Source: Seison nebaliae
Lineage: Eukaryota; Rotifera; Pararotatoria; Seisonacea; Seisonidae
DNA: 43,501 nucleotides
Direction of reading: 5' to 3'
NCBI GenBank assembly: GCA_023231475.1
Contig: JALJEE010003029.1
Coordinates: forward strand, 1-43,501
Shown: piece after piece, positions 1 through 10,600 of the stretch
Layout of the letters: every line of letters begins with the position of its first letter
Numbering within the stretch: position 1 is the first letter of the stretch
The notes under the pieces: model-generated
What the model saw: the letters and a program-made list of their open reading frames with translations, nothing else
Told to the model about the DNA's origin: nothing
Databases searched by the model: none
Position numbers and translations under genes: made by a program

Positions 1-1680
1 TTGGTGCGGATTTGATATCATTCTATGAAAAACGTTCAATTCTGATGTTATACTGATATTATCGTCGATGAATATGTTGAGTGAAGAATATCTGATATGT
101 CAACTAACCTTACTACATTTAGCGTTTGAATAACATATGAAAATCGCCATTTAATAATCAACTGAACGGTTGAAAGTGCAGAAAATTAATGGAACTATCA
201 TTTTCACAAACAACAACTACACACACTTACACGGAATACCATGTCAAAGGTACAATGAGATTGTATGCATAAAATTTTAAAAGTCCTCTTAACGATACCA
301 AACATACTAGAGAAATTTGATATAAAGCATCAATCCTGATCAGAATTGAACGGTTTTTCACAGAATGATATCAAATCCGCACCAATTATCATGTTATATA
401 GATATTATCGTAGATGAATATGTTGAGTGAAGAATATCTGATATGTCAACTAACTTTACCACATTTAGCACTTGAATAACATATGAAAATCGCCATTTAA
501 TAATCAACTGAACGGTTGAAAGTGCAGAAAATTAATGGAACTATCGTTCTCACAAACAACAACTCCATGCACTTAAACAGAATACCATGTGTAAGTTACA
601 ATGAGATTGTATGCATAAAATTTTACACATACAATCTTATTGTTCCTTTGACATGGTATTCCGTTTAGGTACGTTGAGTTGTTGTTTGTGAGAATGATAG
701 TTCCATTAATTTTCTGTACTTTCAACTGTTCAGTTGAGTTCTCTATGGCGATTTTCATATGTTATTCAAGCGCTAAATGTAGTAAGGTTAGTTGACATAT
801 CAGATATTCTTCACTCAACATATTCAGCGACGATAATATCAGTATAACATCAGAATTGGTGCGGATTTGATATCATTCTATGAAAAACGTTCAATTCTGA
901 TGAGGATTGATGCTTTATATCAAATTTCTCTGGTATGTTATGCATCGTTAAGAGGACTTTTACAATTTTATGCATACAATCTCATTGTAATTTACACATG
1001 GTATTCCGTTTAAGTGTATGTAGTTGTTGTTTATGAGAATGTTAGTTCCATTAATTTTCTGCACTTTCAACCGTTCAGTTGATTTCTCTATGACGATTTT
1101 CATATGTTATTCAAGTGCTAAATGTAGTAAGGTTAGTTGACATATCAGATATTCTTCATTCAACATATTCATCGACGATAATATCAATATAACATGAGAA
1201 TTCCTGCGGAATAATATCATTTTATGAAAGCCCGTGCAATTCTGATGAGGATTGATGCTTTATATCAAATTTCTCTGGTATGTTATGTGTCGTTAAGAAC
1301 ATTTAAAAAATTTTACGCGTACAATCTTATTGTACCTTTGACATGATATTCCGTTTAAGTGTATGGAGTTGTTGTTTATGAGAATGATAGTTCCATTAAT
1401 TTTCTGCACTTTCAACCGTTCAGTTGATTTCACTATGACGATTTTCATTTGTTATTCAAGCGCTAAATATAGTAAGGTTAGTTGACATATCAGATATTCT
1501 TCACTCATCATATTCATCGACGATAATATCAATATAACATCATAATTTCTGCGGAATGATATCATTCTATGAAGGACCTTTCAATTCTGATGAGGAGTCA
1601 TGCTTTATATCCAATTTCTCTATTATGTTATGCATACAATCTCATTGTAACTTACACATGGTATTCCGTTTAAGTGGTAT
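1..1680. repeat. 345-bp satellite-like array with orientation switches
   Basis: Several diverged copies of one unit fill this stretch. In the right half the unit starts near 859, 1204 and 1549, marked by GCGGA followed by a TGATATCATT-like string, giving a period of 345 bp; the last copy stops near 1680. The left half carries the same unit in the opposite orientation, about 44-383 and 384-625. The first 47 bases are again in the right-half orientation, so the array probably continues past the window edge. No protein family is recognisable, and the short open frames inside look like chance. Satellite DNA or a decayed non-autonomous transposon cluster are both possible. Confidence 0.85.
44..1203. 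repeat. Large inverted repeat (palindrome) inside the satellite
   Basis: The left arm (about 44-625) reads as the imperfect reverse complement of the right arm (about 626-1203), with the centre near 625. Matching blocks include the fragments around 415-440 and 808-835, and the GCATACAATCTCATTG-type block seen in reverse complement near 603-618 and directly near 974-989. Each arm is about 580 bp, one full plus one partial satellite unit. There is almost no spacer, so single-stranded DNA or RNA from it could fold into a long hairpin. Confidence 0.75.
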
Positions 1681-2661
1681 TATATTTAGTGAAAAAGCAG
1701 ATAGATCAATCTTATCGTTCAAAATTTCAATTCTATCTTAAATAGAGCCCTCAAAAACGTAGAAAAATCACTTTTTCCATATATGATGAACCATTTAAAA
1801 TGGTTAACTATCTAATTGGAAGATTGCGATATTGGGATTTACTGAAAAAGCAGATAGATCAAACATGAAATACTTTCAATTTTTTCGGAAAAAACTTACA
1901 AGTTAGTTATGTTTTTGTTTTTTTTCGTCCTACATTTTTCTGCCAAATAATTTTTCCCTTTTTCTCTTTATTATATATGTCCGTTTTTCAAAAAAATAAG
2001 GAAAATGTACTTAAGAGATTATATCCAAGTTTTCAAAATTAACCGATTTCCTTAATTTTTGTTTAAAATCCATGAGAAGGATGTAGAAGGTTATAAAAAA
2101 ATTTCATGTATTTGGGTACAAACTTATGTTGTTATGAAAAATTGATTTCTTTAACCATAAAACTCTAAATTCGAAATGAAAAATAAAAATAACTAGGTTG
2201 TAGAGCTTTTCGTGCTCTTTCTAAATATATTAAATTCAACGTCGTAACTTTAATATTACTGACGAGAAATGAAATTTTAAAAAAAAGTTGAAAGGATTCG
2301 ACCGCTTTTCGCTCCATCCGCATTGTGTCCTACAATCTCTGTTTTCCTTCCAAAATCAATTTAAGCTATTCCGCTATCACTTCGAAATCGTGCAGGCAAT
2401 CGTCCGTTATTTTCAGACAAAAAAAGAAATTTTTCTGTGGCGTTCAAACAGATTTTTACTCGAATTTGTTCGAATTTACAATTTACTGAGTATTTAGAAG
2501 TTCTTATTTTTTTGTTCAAATAAAGATAAGCTTAAATTTAAAATTTATTTTTGTAAGAAATTAGAGAAAAATAGTTAAAGATTTTTTTAAAAATTTTGGC
2601 GTAAATTATAAATGAATAACCGTTAAATTTTTTTTGATTAATAAACGACCATCAATTGGTG
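1681..2661. other. Intergenic DNA upstream of the claudin-like gene
   Basis: This stretch is AT-rich with long T and A runs and no convincing coding exon. A 19-bp string, GAAAAAGCAGATAGATCAA, occurs twice in direct orientation, near 1690 and 1844. The open frame at 2288-2497 has no recognisable family and a non-ATG start, so I do not call it. The promoter of the claudin-like gene should lie in the last few hundred bases, but no TATA box stands out from the AT-rich background. Confidence 0.5.
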
Positions 2662-3459
2662 ATGAAGACGAATGACGAGTACATTATAGATAATCAGACG
2701 TTAAGAGGTTTAGTTTTGGGTCGTTTATCGCCTTTACGTCGTACATTGCGTCATGCATTATATATTCTGACAATATTGGCATTGTTATTAAATGTGATTT
2801 CATTCGTAACACCAAACTGGTATCAATCGTGGACGATCATCAACGATACGACATTCAAAAAGATTGGACTATGGGAAGTTTGTTTGCAAGGCTTCCGTCA
2901 TCCAGGTAAATATCATTGGGGTAAAGTGAATAGTGGATGTTGGTGGATATTCGCGCATGAATTCAAAAATATTCGTGAAAATAATATCATTAATCCACCA
3001 TGGTTTAAATGTGTACAAGTGATGTGCACGATTGCTTTCATTTCTATTCTCATCGCTTTCATTTTCACGATAATTTTGATTGTGAAGAATGATTTGAAAT
3101 TATCAGAAAAGAAACTAAGGAAAAGTCGCTATAATTATTCCATTACATTTCTATTACGAGCCTTATTCGTCACACATCTAATCTGTACAATTACCCTTTT
3201 TATTGCCATTCTCGTTTTTGGCATTCGCGCAAATGATTACGATTGGCTCAAAGTCTCTACATATTTCTATTATTCCTGGTCTTATGGTTGCGCTATCGTC
3301 TCAATGCTATTCTCATTATTTGCAACAATATTAGCATTTATTGAAGGTCAATCGTCGAATTTAATTCATATTCCGATGGATAATGAAACGATTGTCAAAA
3401 GTATTCCTTCTCATCAAGAATATTTTATTGATGATGCCTCCACATTCCGCAATGTTTGA
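2662..3459 (+). CDS. Claudin-family four-pass membrane protein
   Basis: This single-exon gene encodes 265 residues. The first ATG is at 2662; the frame runs open upstream only through TTG and GTG codons. Four hydrophobic segments lie at about residues 32-50, 118-141, 161-187 and 206-228, with both ends cytoplasmic. The first extracellular loop carries the claudin/PMP22 signature: W53, then G69-L70-W71, C74 and C93. Claudins seal paracellular space at septate or tight junctions, and arthropods use relatives in septate junction assembly. The second loop is short. The cytoplasmic tail (about 229-265) is polar and ends in RNV, which I cannot assign to a PDZ ligand class. The gene is intronless although its neighbours have many short introns. 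Membership of the superfamily is clear; the exact orthologue is not. Confidence 0.8.
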   Translation: MKTNDEYIIDNQTLRGLVLGRLSPLRRTLRHALYILTILALLLNVISFVTPNWYQSWTIINDTTFKKIGLWEVCLQGFRHPGKYHWGKVNSGCWWIFAHEFKNIRENNIINPPWFKCVQVMCTIAFISILIAFIFTIILIVKNDLKLSEKKLRKSRYNYSITFLLRALFVTHLICTITLFIAILVFGIRANDYDWLKVSTYFYYSWSYGCAIVSMLFSLFATILAFIEGQSSNLIHIPMDNETIVKSIPSHQEYFIDDASTFRNV

Positions 3460-3493
3460 ATTCTCATTTCAACTACATTCAATTACTTCCTTT

Positions 3494-3499
3494 TTTATT
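3494..3499 (-). terminator. Poly(A) signal candidate of the ADAMTS gene
   Basis: The plus strand reads TTTATT here, which is AATAAA on the minus strand, 82 bases past the ADAMTS stop codon (3581-3583). It sits 35 bases after the stop codon of the claudin-like gene on the other strand. Confidence 0.45.
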
Positions 3500-3547
3500 A
3501 TTCTTTTTAAATATATTTCCATCTTATCGTTTTTTTTTTGTTTTTCA

Positions 3548-3553
3548 AATAAA
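3548..3553 (+). terminator. Poly(A) signal of the claudin-like gene
   Basis: An AATAAA hexamer lies 89 bases after the stop codon at 3459, within an otherwise T-rich 3' region. It is also only about 30 bases beyond the stop codon of the convergent ADAMTS gene, so the two 3' UTRs would overlap. Confidence 0.55.
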
Positions 3554-3580
3554 AGTTCAATTGAAATGTGTTGAATGAAT

Positions 3581-6500
3581 TTAAAGTTTATTTAAACGAC
3601 AAGAATCCATTTGACGTTGTGACATAAAAAAACAAAATTTTTTTGATATTGGTCGATCCTTTTCAGCACAATATTTTCCACCTATACAATAAACACGACG
3701 ATATTTATATAATCGATTTAGTCGATTCTTGTGAATTTTGGATGGACATTCGGTACATTTCGTCCATCGACTTGTCACCCAAATGCCACAAGATATTTCT
3801 GGAAAGCATTGTCTTCTCCCAATGATACGATGTTCTTCAATTGGATATGTAGAAATTGAGAAATTATCAGGAATGAGTTGTATTTGATAAGAACATGGAT
3901 CCATCGATATATCGGAAGGACATTTATTTTTCCATTTATAAGAATTATTAAGTGGAAGATGTTTTGATGAGGATAAAGGACAGAGTGGTAAAATTTTTTC
4001 AATTGTTGAATTAATTTCTCTTTGACACGATTTTGTTCTCGATGGTCTTTTGTGGGAAATGATTGAACACGATTCATCAGGGAGTGATCGATGAATTATT
4101 TGAAATGATTCATTCCTTCTCATTGAAACCATTTCAGCACAAACAACTAATCGTCTTTGAAATCCTTTCAATCTAATAATCATTTCTTCTTTCATTAATT
4201 CCATACATGAATATGAACAATTGGGCGACCAACTGCCTATCCACCATCTGAAAAAAATAATTTTGAAGAAAGAGAAATTAGAATATATGGAACGTGGGAG
4301 GACATTCTCTTAATTGACAATTTCTTATAATTGATGATCCATTTTTTTTCTTTTCATCACATTTCTTATCATCAACATATTCATTCGTTTCCATATCGAA
4401 ACATGTCAATGGACGATATTGTGATCCAAGTCCACATGATGATGAACACTGAGTCCATTCGGGATGATTTTGCCAATTATAACGATTTTTCTTGTCAAAT
4501 GATGGAAGAGTTGTGGAATTGAAGGAAGATGGGAAAATTGAGATGGTTTTTGGGAAATGTTTGAAATATGTTATTTTCAAATTCTCTATTGGAGCTCCAA
4601 CGTCTCGTTTCAACATCTGATGTGAATGAAAGAGAAAATATTTAACTGATGTAAAATAACTAATAAAAATTTAACACAAAATAAATATGTTTGTTTCAGT
4701 TCACCGATAATTGTGATACTTTCTATAACATCATTCCGTTCATAATAAACGAAAACGTCGTCCAACTTAAATAGATGACTCCAATTAATCACGTAATTTC
4801 CATTCAAATAATATTCGCCTAATAATTTTAAAAATTTTCTTTATTAATATATAAAATTAGATGAAATTATCAACTTTCCTTTTCATTTGAAATGGCGAAA
4901 TACGTATTCTCCGAATTTGGTTGCTCGATTACTTGAAGTGAGAATAATCCCTTTTCCATTTTGAATAGACATTCGTAATTTGATTTCATTCCATGTGAAC
5001 TTCTGAGAGAATTATTGAAAATATAATGAGATTTCTGACAAGAATCTCTCGAATCAACTTCTACACATTCGTTACATTCATTCAAAGTTTTATTCGAATT
5101 ACTTTGCCAGTCACATCCGATTGACTAGTTTATGTTTAATCGATTAAATTCGATTAGAAATAAATTGAAAAATAAAGACTTGACATTCTCCTTCCACACA
5201 TCTTCCAATGGCGTTGTTATATTTAGCCAATAAATATTCTTTTGGTAAATTGGAATTGGAGTGAAAATTACTGGTGGGATTTCGATAAAAACATGTACTA
5301 CCGTCATTCATAAAACCTATAGAATCCAATAACAAACGATATTCTTATGGATGAAAAGGACGGTGAATTATATGAGATATAAAGGAAGAACTTTTCGATT
5401 GACAAATTAATTGACAATTTCCTACAGCTGATTTCAATATTGGATGCCATTCATCAATAATTCCACTTATTTTCCTTCGATTGAGTTTGGAACATTGACT
5501 TTGTAAATAGTTCCAATTCGTATCGTTTCCATAACAACGACGAACGTTACAAAACGAGTAATCCGAGTTTTTTCCTTCACAATATTTTCCTGACAATCTC
5601 GGTTGAGGTTTGTTGCATAATCGATATCGTTTTTGTACACCTCCACCACAATCTCGTGAGCATTTTGACCATTCCGACCAATCTGACCATTGACCATCAA
5701 TTGGAAAGGATTGTTGTTGAAGTGAGCCAAATGGAATATTGATAATATCAGATGAATAAGTTTTAAGGAAAACTGGATTCTCCATAGGAACACATTCTCC
5801 ATCTAAACACCATTTATCTACATCACAAGATACTCCTATTGAGATGATATTACCTTTCGTATGACAACGACCATCGAATAATCGACAAGTGATTAATCCA
5901 CAATAATCTTTTGTATGACAAGCTATCGTTTCTGGACCATATTCCATTTGGCATAAATCGTCCATCGAATATTCTATACCATTCAACGATCTGAGAGGAT
6001 ATTCATATTTTATGATTGTGTAATCTCTATTCGGTTTATATTTTATACAAAATTTTTTGTTTTCAATGAATTTTCGAAGAGTTATTATACTGCAATTGCT
6101 CCATCGATTAGGAATCTCACCGGCCAGATGATTTGTCATACTCGTCTCCATAATATATTTGACTGGATGATGTAAAGTCCATTTGATCGATGGGCAACCA
6201 TTGGACGGAGTGTCATGATCCATACTGAATAAATGTCCCATTTCATGGGCAATTATGTATCCAGTGTAGAGACCAATATCTTCCACCACCATGCAAGATC
6301 GACCCTCATTACATAAACCGTTCACATTGGCAATTCCTAAAGTTTTGCATACGTTCGTCTCATTGTTACACAGATTATTCCTAAAAAAGGTTTTTTCATT
6401 ATTTTCATTTTCTTTATCCAAAAATTAATAGGAGAGTGATATGATCGTATCACCGCTGGTCAGAAGCTCCGCTTACATTTCCTTCGTCGGTCACTTAACA

Positions 6501-7296
6501 TTGTGCTTTGTACGATGTTTAATCGCAATTTAAACCAAACTTTAAAAACATTGCTCAAATCAAAAGTGAACTGAATTGTTCATTAAGCATCAAAATAAGC
6601 ATTCAGATAAAACCAACGGCAAAATTATTTAGCATTTTTAAAATGGAGCACCTATGATTTTGGAAGGTAAATATATAAGAATAATATAAAATATATTAAT
6701 ACTTTTTTACAGTTTTTATGACGAAAATGGCAATGTTAAGTGACTGGAAAAGAAAAAGTATATGGTGCTTCTGTTCGGCGATGCTGCGAACTGTACAACA
6801 ATAGGACAATTATTATATAATTCAATAAACAAATCATCGATTACGATTGCAATTACGAACAAACGATGAATGGAATAAATTGTTTCAAGAAAAATAATAA
6901 TGAGAACCTGGTTAATAATATTGCAACATCGTACTTATCTTTCTTATAAATATCCAATTTGCCTTGCCACGCACAAAATTCTTTCAAAATTAATGATGCC
7001 TGATAAGTTGATGAGAAGAGATTAGTTCGATTATAAGATGAATTATTCTTAATCTCTGAAGGAAGGATTATAATTTTTTCGATCGATATATCGATTGCCA
7101 TTGAACGAAGAGATGGTAGATGATATAAGGCGGATGTTATACTAAATATGGAATTGATATAATGGGCAATGTCTGGCGTATGGTAATGGAAGGAGGCGAA
7201 TGTTTCATCTCCGACGACCAAGAACCGGACAACATATTTGGATTGATTGATAGAAATCAATAGAAGAAGAATGAATAATAATTGAAGTTGTTTCAT
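3581..7296 (-). CDS. ADAMTS-family secreted metalloprotease, 7 exons
   Basis: Exons (minus strand): 7296-6908, 6380-5362, 5316-5180, 5124-4875, 4818-4676, 4616-4294 and 4247-3581. They join in frame to 975 residues. ADAMTS enzymes are zinc proteases that cut matrix proteins outside the cell. Residues 1-19 are a signal peptide and the catalytic domain starts at once, with no prodomain or furin site; a stop codon lies 12 nt before the ATG. Zinc ligands H175, H179 and H185 and catalytic E176 form HEMGHLFSMDHD, with a Met-turn at M207. Then follow a disintegrin-like region (about 255-330), a thrombospondin-1 repeat (361-412), cysteine-rich and spacer regions, a second repeat near 694 with WTQCSSSCG, a third near 754 with WIGSWSPNC, and a cysteine-containing tail. 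Intron 1 (527 nt) holds a probable MITE; intron 2 contains an in-frame TAA. The family is certain, the subfamily is not. Confidence 0.88.
6447..6786. mobile_element. MITE-like inverted-repeat element in ADAMTS intron 1
   Basis: Two arms of about 55 bp face each other, at 6447-6503 and 6731-6786. The inner part matches almost exactly: GTCACTTAACATTG at 6490-6503 against CAATGTTAAGTGAC at 6731-6744. CAGAAGC at 6461-6467 pairs with GCTTCTG at 6767-6773, and ATCACCG at 6449-6455 pairs with CGGCGAT near 6776-6782. The interior of about 227 bp has no coding capacity. It accounts for most of an intron that is roughly ten times longer than any other placed in the window. I saw no clear target-site duplication. 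Confidence 0.55.
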
Positions 7297-7688
7297 TATG
7301 AGAATATTTTAAATTTTAATTATTTTTCATCGATGTCTGTCAGATGATGGAGAAAGAAATAGATCAAGAAATTTATTGGTGTTCGAAAGAAATTCCAAAT
7401 AGTTAATAAAGAAAAGAAGTAAACAAATTGAATGAAGAAAAAGATTGATTAGATTTGATGAACTTTGTACAAAAGAGAATATCATTGGAAAGAAGAAAAG
7501 AAAAAATAAAATAATCGCATTCTCGCTAAACACATGATTTAGGGAGACGGATGAAAGAAAAGAGAATTGTGATCGAATTTCAAAATATTTTTTGAAGTCA
7601 ATCTAAATTTGATTTATAGGAGAATTTAAAGTATGAAAATCGTGTGAGATTCTTGAATGATTATGGAAGTATAATCGATTCGTTCTCT
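7297..7688. other. 392-bp spacer between slit and ADAMTS
   Basis: This spacer must hold both the 3' UTR of slit and the promoter of ADAMTS, since both genes are read leftward. It is AT-rich. A minus-strand AATAAA (plus TTTATT) near 7373 could end the slit transcript. The open frame at 7327-7533 is hydrophobic low-complexity sequence and is not a convincing prodomain exon for ADAMTS. Confidence 0.5.
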
Positions 7689-10600
7689 TCAACAAATTTT
7701 ACATTGACAAAGTGTGGTAATACCGATACGTTTCCGATATAAACTTCCGGATCGACATGTAAATCTAATAAGAAGATGCCGTTGTTGTTGAATTGAACAA
7801 CATTGTTTGATTGTTATTTCATTCTCATTGAAACATACATATTCATTCGTTATCTTCTTGTCAAATGGTGATTGATTTCGACATTTGCTCAAACGCAATT
7901 TCCTTAATGATCGACATCCAGTATTCTCATCAATCAAATATTTCGTTCGATATTGTTGATTGCAGAACGGTAAATTTTTCGTAGAATTCATTCTTTTCCT
8001 TTTATCCAATAATCTTTTACTTTTACGAAATGGATTCCGATCATCAACATAAACGTCATTCATTAACAATTTATCGTTCATCTTTTTCGTCTTTTCACAA
8101 TATGCTCCATAATATGATGAATGACAAACGCACAAATTAACTCCATTGCTGACGTGACAGAATGTGGTGTGAGAAGCGATACATTTGCCTTCAATTCGCT
8201 TATGTGAAGCACAACGTTCATTCAATAAACGATTACGACGGAGAATATCATTCGGACGTCCGTCAGCCATTTCACCAAAACGACCATTATTTTTCCTTTT
8301 TTTCTCCAATTTTATATATCTTCCAATTTCTTTCCCATCACTCTCAATACATCGATCGATAATTCCTTTCTTTTCATTATAATATCCTTTCAAATTAATT
8401 CGTTTCCCATTCATTCTCATCTCACTAATACAACCGACGAAACCTGAACTACTTCGAATATTCTTCGAAACTTTTTTCTCATTCCAAAAAATATTTCCCA
8501 ATTTCATCGTAATTTTATCGGATAACTTATATTTCTTCTTCTCCTCGTCGAGCGATGGTGAGATGATAAGTTTTCGACTTTCTCTTCCATCAATTTCTAA
8601 CGACATATTCTTCGAATAAATTCTTATCAATAATCGATGCCAATTATTATTATTGATATGATCATAAGAAAATAATGTTATTGATCGATCATTCCCCAAC
8701 GAATGAGTGATACGCATTCGTCCATGAAATAATTCTCCAGTTAATTTCAACATTCCATTTGACCGCCAACCATCAAATGCTGATTGTCGAATTTGAAATA
8801 TGATTCCATCGGATAACTTTGATCGGATTCTCATATCAATCACTCTCGGCCATTCTTTAATCGACGCCTCTTCTCCATTTAATCGATTTGTTAATGAAAT
8901 CATTTTCAGTATATCACAATGATCTCCAGTCCATTTGTATGAACAAAGGCATCGATTATCCTTCATCAATTCTCCTTTGAAACATTTTACTTCATTTACA
9001 TTCTCCGAAATCGAACATGAAGAAGTATCTGAATAAAAACAAAATTTCTCATTATTAATTAACGTTACTAAAGAAAATCAGTTTTAACTTGAAAATTTTG
9101 ATTTGCATTCACAAAATTCCTTATCGATACAATCGTCCAAACAATCATTCGTCCTAATCGATACCATGTCTAAAGAGAAGTTAATCGATTAAAATATTTG
9201 AAATTAGAAAAACTTTTGCAATTATGCTCAATCGGTTTCATGAGATACATCGGTTTATTCACATTTCCACATTGAAGTTGTTGTTCAGTGAAAGATTTCT
9301 TCTTTAAATATCTTCCTAATAATTCCGTTTGACAACCACATTCCAAATCGTTATATCTCAAAGTTCTAAGAGAATGAAATGTTAAAATGATGAAATGAAT
9401 TAGAATTGAAGAGAATCGAATTATTCTAACAAATATGATAATTGTGGAAGATGTTGAAATAATTGGACATTGATCGATGACAATCGATTTCCGTTTAATG
9501 TCAACGTTCTTAATCTCTTTAATTTCTCGAACAGTTTCACGTGAAGACATTCCAACTGATTATCATTCAATAATAAAATCTCCAAATCTTCCAATTTTTC
9601 AAATGACCATTTCTCCAAATATTTCAATTTGTTATTGGATAAATCTCTGAAAAGGAATTGGAATTAATTTCTACTAATCAATCGATTCTCACTAACAGTT
9701 TCTTTAAATGTTGAATATGAAGGAAATCGGTTTGGGAGATTGTTCGTAATTGATTATAATCCATAAATAATTGCTCATATTCTGTCGTCCAATTCATAGA
9801 AATTGGATGAATTAGTTCGATCTTTGGAATTGTTCGATGATGATATCTCGTACATCTCATCACTTTTCCATAACACAAACAATGTGCAGGACATTGAATG
9901 TGAGACGTGGACATTAGTCGTATCTTGCCCACGGAGACATCTGTCATCATCTCACCGCAATTGAAATCGTTATCATGAAAACCCAAAAATTCCTTTTCTT
10001 TCCCACAATTAACAATTGACGTGAGTTGTTTATGTTTCTTGTACCATTTATTTAATAATTTCATTTGACATAAATTACAATTCAACCGATTATTTTGAAG
10101 ATTTCTTAAAAATTTTCTAAATTTGAAAGAGAAAACCTTTTTTAACAATGAACTAACATTTCTTGCAATGACGAAGCAAAACACTTTTCTGAGATTTCAC
10201 TGATTCGATTGTTCTTCAAATTTCTATAAAGAACTCATTGAAGAAATAATTCGAAAAAAAAAAGAAAGAACATCTTTTTCAACATTGCCCTTGTTCTAAT
10301 ATCGGGGCATTCCGTTAAATTATTATGAGATAAATTTCTAAAAAAAATATTGAGAAATAGAAATTCAAATTCAATTTAAACATTTCTTCATATTTATCTT
10401 CTCCTTCGATGAACTTGATCGAGGATAATGATTTATTCATACAGTTCATAATCCGATTTGAACATTGACATTCTGCAGGACATTCTGAGATTTTTCTTGC
10501 ACCACATTCATGCACTAGAGAAAAGGAGAAAATTAAATGAACAAATGGAATTGAAAGGAAAGAAGGAAACCGGAAGAAATGGAACATTTATCTTCATTCC

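Noticed and set aside
573-1741. Short open frames of about 60 codons inside the satellite
   Set aside because: They fall in different frames in different repeat copies and on both strands, with no family resemblance.
3775-4077. Minus-strand 100-codon frame overlapping the last ADAMTS exon
   Set aside because: It is a shadow in another frame of the phase-consistent ADAMTS exon 4247-3581.
7327-7533. Minus-strand frame upstream of ADAMTS as a missing prodomain exon
   Set aside because: It is hydrophobic low-complexity sequence with no cysteine switch or furin site, and it does not splice naturally into the signal-peptide exon.
8162-8382. Plus-strand frames within slit exon 21
   Set aside because: Antisense shadows of the laminin G/EGF/cystine-knot coding exon.
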